Source: Actinomycetota bacterium (GTDB lineage: Bacteria; Actinomycetota; Acidimicrobiia; Acidimicrobiales; Ilumatobacteraceae). Taken from it: a stretch of DNA of 64,000 nt. The stretch is taken from assembly GCA_026393475.1 (NCBI GenBank), contig JAPLAA010000104.1, positions 218,418 to 282,417 of the forward strand, read 5' to 3'. Below, piece by piece: positions 59,473-64,000 of this stretch. How positions within the stretch are numbered: the stretch's first letter is position 1; each line of letters starts with the position of its first letter. The notes beneath the pieces are model-generated. The model worked only from the letters and a program-made list of their open reading frames with translations. It was not told the origin of the DNA and made no database searches. The position numbers and the translations under genes were made by a program.

Positions 59473-59500
59473 TGGTGGCCAAGCGCGGAGTCGAACCGCC
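59473..59500 (-). other. tRNA 3'-end-like remnant (T-arm, acceptor strand, CCA)
   Basis: Minus strand GGCGG-TTCGACT-CCGCG-CTTGGCC-A-CCA has exact tRNA spacing; no matching 5' GGCCAAG acceptor strand found within ~100 nt. Confidence 0.5.
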
Positions 59501-59657
59501 AAGACGCCTGTGAAGGTCGCCTGCTCCTCGCCGTACCCCGGTGGCCGTCGAGCAGTCTCGCACCGGCCGTCGCACATTCCTCCCACGGATCTCCACGGGT
59601 CGGAGCTCGGCTCGCCGCCCTGACGACCGGGCGGGGGCAGCGCAGTAGCGTTCGCGC

Positions 59658-60878
59658 ATGGCCACTGCCCTCGCCGATGCCGTCCTGCCGCTCGTGTCGC
59701 TGGAGCGCGAATCGAGCGGGCCCCTGCCCATCATCCAGGTCTCGAACAAGCTCCGCGAACAGGCGGCACTGGCCCGCAGCCCGTTCGTCGTCTACGTCCT
59801 CCGGCGCGGCGACGTGGCCCGGCTGCTGCACGACCCTCGGCTGCGTGGCCCCGGCCTCGACATCCTCCGCCTCCAGGGCATCACCGACGGCCCCCTCTAC
59901 GACTCGACCGCCGAGGTGCTGTTGTTCATGGAGGGCGAGGACCATCACCGCCTCCGCGGGCTCGTCGCCCGCACGTTCACGCCGAAGGCGATCGACCGGC
60001 TGCGGCCGATGATGCGTGCCTCGTTCGCCGAGCGGATCGACGAGGTCGCCGCCGCCGGCCGATGCGATGCGGTGCCCGACCTGTGCGAGCGCTACCCGAT
60101 CGACGTCATCTGCGCACTCCTCGGCGCTCCGGCCGACGACTGGCCGCTGTTCTCCCGCTGGGCCGAGGGCATCCTGCGCAGCTTGGCGTTCGACATCGGC
60201 GACCACCGCCCCTACATCGAACAGTGCCTGGCCGAGATCAACGACTACATCGACGAGCTCGTCGAGCGGAAGCGCCGTGAGCCGGGTGCCGACATCCTCA
60301 GCGATCTCATCGCCGTCGAGGAGCAGGGCGACCGCCTCACCCCGAGCGAGCTGCGCGCCGTCGCCCGCGTGATCCTCGTCGCCGGCTCCGACACGACTCG
60401 CAACCAACTCGCCCTGTCGCTGCACACCTTCGCCACCCACCCCGACCAGTGGCAGCTGCTGCAGGCCGACCCGTCGCTCGCTCCCCGCGCCGTCGAGGAG
60501 ACCATGCGCTACATCGCCGCCACCGGCGGGCTCGCCCGCGTCGCGCTCGAGGACGTGGAGGTGGCGGGGGTGGTGATCCCCGCCGGCACCATGGTCGTGC
60601 TCGACACCGTCTCGGCCAACCACGATCCGAGCGCGATCGACCGTCCCGACATCGTCGACCTCACCCGCGACGTGCCGCCCGGCTACCACCACCTCACCTT
60701 CGGCGGCGGCGTGCACTACTGCCTCGGCGCATCGCTCGCCCGGGCCGAACTGCAGGAGGCGCTGGCGATCTGCGCCGAACGCATGCCGGACCTCGCCCTC
60801 GACGGCGAACCGACGTGGAAGCCGAACCTCGGCATCTTCGGCCCCGCGTCGCTCCCACTGCGCTGGAGCGTCCGATGA
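59658..60878 (+). CDS. Cytochrome P450
   Basis: VAGSDTTRNQ I-helix, EETMRY (ExxR), FGGGVHYCLGASLARAEL heme-binding loop. Confidence 0.97.
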   Translation: MATALADAVLPLVSLERESSGPLPIIQVSNKLREQAALARSPFVVYVLRRGDVARLLHDPRLRGPGLDILRLQGITDGPLYDSTAEVLLFMEGEDHHRLRGLVARTFTPKAIDRLRPMMRASFAERIDEVAAAGRCDAVPDLCERYPIDVICALLGAPADDWPLFSRWAEGILRSLAFDIGDHRPYIEQCLAEINDYIDELVERKRREPGADILSDLIAVEEQGDRLTPSELRAVARVILVAGSDTTRNQLALSLHTFATHPDQWQLLQADPSLAPRAVEETMRYIAATGGLARVALEDVEVAGVVIPAGTMVVLDTVSANHDPSAIDRPDIVDLTRDVPPGYHHLTFGGGVHYCLGASLARAELQEALAICAERMPDLALDGEPTWKPNLGIFGPASLPLRWSVR

Positions 60879-62851
60879 GCACCGAGCACGGGCCGGAGCG
60901 CTTGCGAGGACAGGGCCTCGACCAGCATCAGGAGGAGTCGGGCAACCGGGCGATCCTCGCCCTGCTCACCGATCCGGTGGCCGGCGAACAGATCGACCTC
61001 GTGCTCACCTGGCGCGACACCGACGCCGACGGCGACCGGCCGGCGGCGTACGAGGTGTGGTCGCGCCGGGGCATGACGCGATTCCGTCGGGTGATCGCCG
61101 ACGACGGCTCGCTCGGCTTCGAGACCCTCGAGGTCGTCGGCGTCGATCCGATCGCAAACCTCGATCCGCTCGCGCTCAGCACGCTCGCCGACGAACGCGG
61201 CGCGGCGGCCGCCAGCGGCTTCGACCCCGACGACCCCGATCGACGCTTCATCGCCCCCGAGCACCAGAGCTACCCGTTCGCCCCCGAACGCATCGCCCAG
61301 CTGTTCGACTCGCCCAACGCACCCGACCTCGCGGTCAGCCCGCTCGACTGGTGTTCGGGATCGCAGCCCGGTACCCATGGCGGCCTCCACGTCCGCCAGG
61401 CCCGTGCACCGCTGTGGTTCAGCGGACCCGGCGTCGTGCCCGGCCGACACCAGCTCGCCGTGCGGTCGATCGACATCGCGCCCACGTGCCTGGCGGCGCT
61501 GCGCTTCCCGCTCATCGACGGCGCCGACGCCAGTGGCCGCACCAGCAGCGAGCGCGGCGTCGGACCCGACGTGCTCCTCGCCCGCCAGGACGGCAGGGTG
61601 GTCGACGAGGTCCTCGACCCGACGACACCAGCGCCGACCCGGCTGTACGTGTTCCTGCTCGACGGGATGCACCAGACCGAGCTCGAGCACCGACTCGCCT
61701 CCGAGCCCGACGCGCTCCCCCACCTCCGGCGCCTGCACGAGCGCGCCGCCGTGCTGGCCGGCGGGTCGATCGTCAACTTCCCGTCGATCACCTGGCCGAG
61801 CCACACGGCGATCGGCACCGGCAGCTGGTGCGGCCACCACGACGTGGTGAACCCCAGCTACTACCTCCGCGACCGCCGCGAGACCATCTCGCCCCAGGGT
61901 CTGCAGATCGGCACCGAGCGGTTCTCGAACACGGCGGTCGAGAGCATCTACGAAGCGTTCCACCGGGTGCACCCCGACGACCTCACCGCGGCCATCCACG
62001 CGCCCTTCGGGCGATCGGCCCGCCATGCGGTGCTGGAGGGCCGCAACCTCTGCGACCGGGCGACGGTGAAGGAGCTCACCGCAGCGCTCGCCCCCGGCAT
62101 GAACCCCCGCTGGGCGCTCGAGCACGGATCGGTTGCCAGCGAGGCGCTGCTCGACGTGCGCGGCCTCGCGCAGGTGCTCGAGCTGTTCGGCCGCGACGAC
62201 CAGGCGCCGCCGCGGTTCGTGTACCACGAGCTCGCGCTCACCGACGGCGCCGGCCACGAGTACGGCCCGCACGGCGACGGCCTGCGCGACGCACTCGACG
62301 AGACCGATCGGCGGATCGGCAGGGTGTTGGCCGCCCTCGACGCGCGCGGTCTGTTCGACGAGACGCTGTTCGTCGTGAGCGCCGACCACGGCATGGCGCC
62401 GCAGGACACCGCGCTCGCCGCCAACCCCACCGCGCATGTGCTCGAGGCCGGGCTCGCCGCCGTCGTCGCCGAACCGATGATCTGGCTGCTCGACGTGGCC
62501 GTGGAGGCCGAGCGCGCCGCCGATGGGCGCACCGGGCGAATCGGGGTGTTCGAACTCGATCTCGATCCCAGCGACGAACGCCCACCGGTCCAAGGGGCAC
62601 ACGTCCTCGTCGAGGCTCACGTGCCGGGCCACGTCGCCCGCCTCGTCGCGAAGGGCACCACCGATCACCACGGCCTCTACGGCTTCGCGACCCCCAGCGA
62701 CATCCCCACCGCACACCTCGTCGTGTCGGTGCGGGCCGAGGGCTTCAACCCTCGCCACCTGCGCCTCGACGGCACGAACCTCGTGCTCGACCTGGTCCAC
62801 GAGCTGTACGGGAGCAGCGGGACGAACGTCGGGTCGAGCCGCTCGGCTTGA
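60875..62851 (+). CDS. Alkaline phosphatase superfamily phosphodiesterase with apparently permuted motif order
   Basis: ATGA overlap with P450; GSQPGTHGG...LWFSGPGVVPG...DIAPTCLAAL precede LYVFLLDGMHQ, PSITWPSHTAIGTG, ALTDGAGHEYGPH and VVSADHGM. Confidence 0.85.
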   Translation: MSTEHGPERLRGQGLDQHQEESGNRAILALLTDPVAGEQIDLVLTWRDTDADGDRPAAYEVWSRRGMTRFRRVIADDGSLGFETLEVVGVDPIANLDPLALSTLADERGAAAASGFDPDDPDRRFIAPEHQSYPFAPERIAQLFDSPNAPDLAVSPLDWCSGSQPGTHGGLHVRQARAPLWFSGPGVVPGRHQLAVRSIDIAPTCLAALRFPLIDGADASGRTSSERGVGPDVLLARQDGRVVDEVLDPTTPAPTRLYVFLLDGMHQTELEHRLASEPDALPHLRRLHERAAVLAGGSIVNFPSITWPSHTAIGTGSWCGHHDVVNPSYYLRDRRETISPQGLQIGTERFSNTAVESIYEAFHRVHPDDLTAAIHAPFGRSARHAVLEGRNLCDRATVKELTAALAPGMNPRWALEHGSVASEALLDVRGLAQVLELFGRDDQAPPRFVYHELALTDGAGHEYGPHGDGLRDALDETDRRIGRVLAALDARGLFDETLFVVSADHGMAPQDTALAANPTAHVLEAGLAAVVAEPMIWLLDVAVEAERAADGRTGRIGVFELDLDPSDERPPVQGAHVLVEAHVPGHVARLVAKGTTDHHGLYGFATPSDIPTAHLVVSVRAEGFNPRHLRLDGTNLVLDLVHELYGSSGTNVGSSRSA

Positions 62852-62880
62852 TCCAGAAAAGACCTCCACTTCAGCCGTTC

Positions 62881-63513
62881 ATGGTGCTGGTGGATCAACA
62901 TGCCTGCATGACCGCAGCCCTCGCCGCCGGAGCCGAACTCACCCTCATCGGCGCCACCCGCCTCGGTGCACGCCGGTATCGGGCGGTCGTCACCGACATC
63001 CTGCACGACCACATCGTGCTCGACACGGTCGTTGACCAGGTGCCTGCCGACAACGACTCGCTGTGGGGATCTGCGGCGTCGTTCCTCCACGACGGCCGCG
63101 TGTTCGACGTCTCCGTGATGGCGGGTGGCGGCTCGCGGTTGACGGTCAGCAAGCCCGACGGCCTCGACACCGACGACCGCCGCAGTGGTCGCCGGGTGGT
63201 CACCTCGCTCCCCGCGACGGCGCGCAAGGCGAACCTCGGCGGCGCCGTGCAGGCGGCCTACGTCGTCGACCTCAGCCTCGGCGGCGTGCGCCTGCTGCTC
63301 GAGATGGACGACGACACCTTCGGCATCGATCACGAGGTCGATCTGGTGATGGGCCACATCAACGTGCGTGCGTGGGTCCGCCACATCGCTGCCCACGACA
63401 ACCCGCGACTGCGGTACGTCGGCCTCGAGTTCGCTCCGCTCTCGGCCGATGCCCGCCGGCACCTGATCGACACCATCGGCAGCCTCCGCGCCGGCATGCA
63501 CCGCTGGCGCTGA
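62881..63513 (+). CDS. PilZ-domain-like protein (start uncertain; 62908 also possible)
   Basis: RRSGRRVVTSLPATARK...AYVVDLSLGGVRLLLEM...LRYVGLEFAPLSADARRHLIDTI. Confidence 0.75.
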   Translation: MVLVDQHACMTAALAAGAELTLIGATRLGARRYRAVVTDILHDHIVLDTVVDQVPADNDSLWGSAASFLHDGRVFDVSVMAGGGSRLTVSKPDGLDTDDRRSGRRVVTSLPATARKANLGGAVQAAYVVDLSLGGVRLLLEMDDDTFGIDHEVDLVMGHINVRAWVRHIAAHDNPRLRYVGLEFAPLSADARRHLIDTIGSLRAGMHRWR

Positions 63514-63525
63514 GACCGGGATCCG

Positions 63526-63999
63526 TCAGCCCCGTCGACCTCGAAGCAGCGGCCTCGTCATGCAGGTCGGGCCACCCTCGCACGGGATCGCGAGCGACCG
63601 GCCGTCGAACACCGACACCTCGCACCCGGCGTCGCGCATCGCCGCGAGGGTCCCGGGTGATCCATCGACCGCGATGCACCGGCGCGGTGCGACGGCGAGC
63701 ACGTTGAGGTTCAGGCCACCGCTCGGCTCGAACTCCTCGGGCGGCGCGGCCACCAGCCGATAGCCGCGATCGACGAGCAACCGGTGGAACGCCACCGGCA
63801 GCAGCGGCAGGTGGACGAGCGCCAGGTCGTGGTCGAGCGCGCTGATGAGCGACATCAGATGCAGGCACGCCGCCGGGCCGAGGTACCACGGCAGGTCGAA
63901 GGCCACGACGTCGATCCCCTGGGGATCGAGGATCGCACACAGTTGGCGGATGCCGTCGTCGTTGCTCCGGAACCCTCGGCCCACGGCGAGCGTGTGGTC
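63526..63999 (-). CDS. Arginine deiminase/amidinotransferase (DDAH-like) family protein, partial (5' end beyond window)
   Basis: GLNLNVLAVAPRRCIAVDG; C-terminal EGGPTCMTRPLLR resembles the catalytic GGxxCxT motif; frame appears open to the right edge. Confidence 0.75.
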   Translation of the reverse strand, partial: DHTLAVGRGFRSNDDGIRQLCAILDPQGIDVVAFDLPWYLGPAACLHLMSLISALDHDLALVHLPLLPVAFHRLLVDRGYRLVAAPPEEFEPSGGLNLNVLAVAPRRCIAVDGSPGTLAAMRDAGCEVSVFDGRSLAIPCEGGPTCMTRPLLRGRRG

Positions 64000-64000
64000 G

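Overview
The window is 64 kb of high-GC chromosomal DNA from an actinobacterium. Acidimicrobiia is my inference from gene style; I could not run a search. It is densely packed with about 55 protein-coding genes plus the tmRNA gene ssrA. smpB and ssrA are both present. Most genes are metabolic or accessory: acetoacetyl-CoA synthetase, thiolase, acyl-CoA dehydrogenase, two BVMO-type flavin monooxygenases, a P450, a carotenoid oxygenase, a TauD dioxygenase, an alkyl sulfatase, a GH4/BadF-kinase pair, a GT4/toroid/GH130 operon, modABC and a STAS/GAF-ANTAR signalling cluster. I saw no CRISPR array, rRNA, intact tRNA or complete transposon. The most interesting items are: (1) a ~2100-aa protein with a type IV prepilin N-terminus fused to Fn3/LamG-like domains and a seven-repeat propeller; (2) an alkaline-phosphatase-superfamily phosphodiesterase whose motif order looks circularly permuted, translationally coupled to a P450; (3) a single-polypeptide Baeyer-Villiger monooxygenase plus alpha/beta-hydrolase fusion; (4) a GT4-toroid-GH130 operon; (5) a lipoprotein joining a CxxCH heme motif to a copper-monooxygenase-like domain; (6) a DUF222/13E12-HNH element with a structured leader, an apparent frameshift and a nearby tRNA 3'-end-like remnant; (7) a frameshifted corA. 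Start codons are my choices where the ORF track extends upstream of the plausible start.
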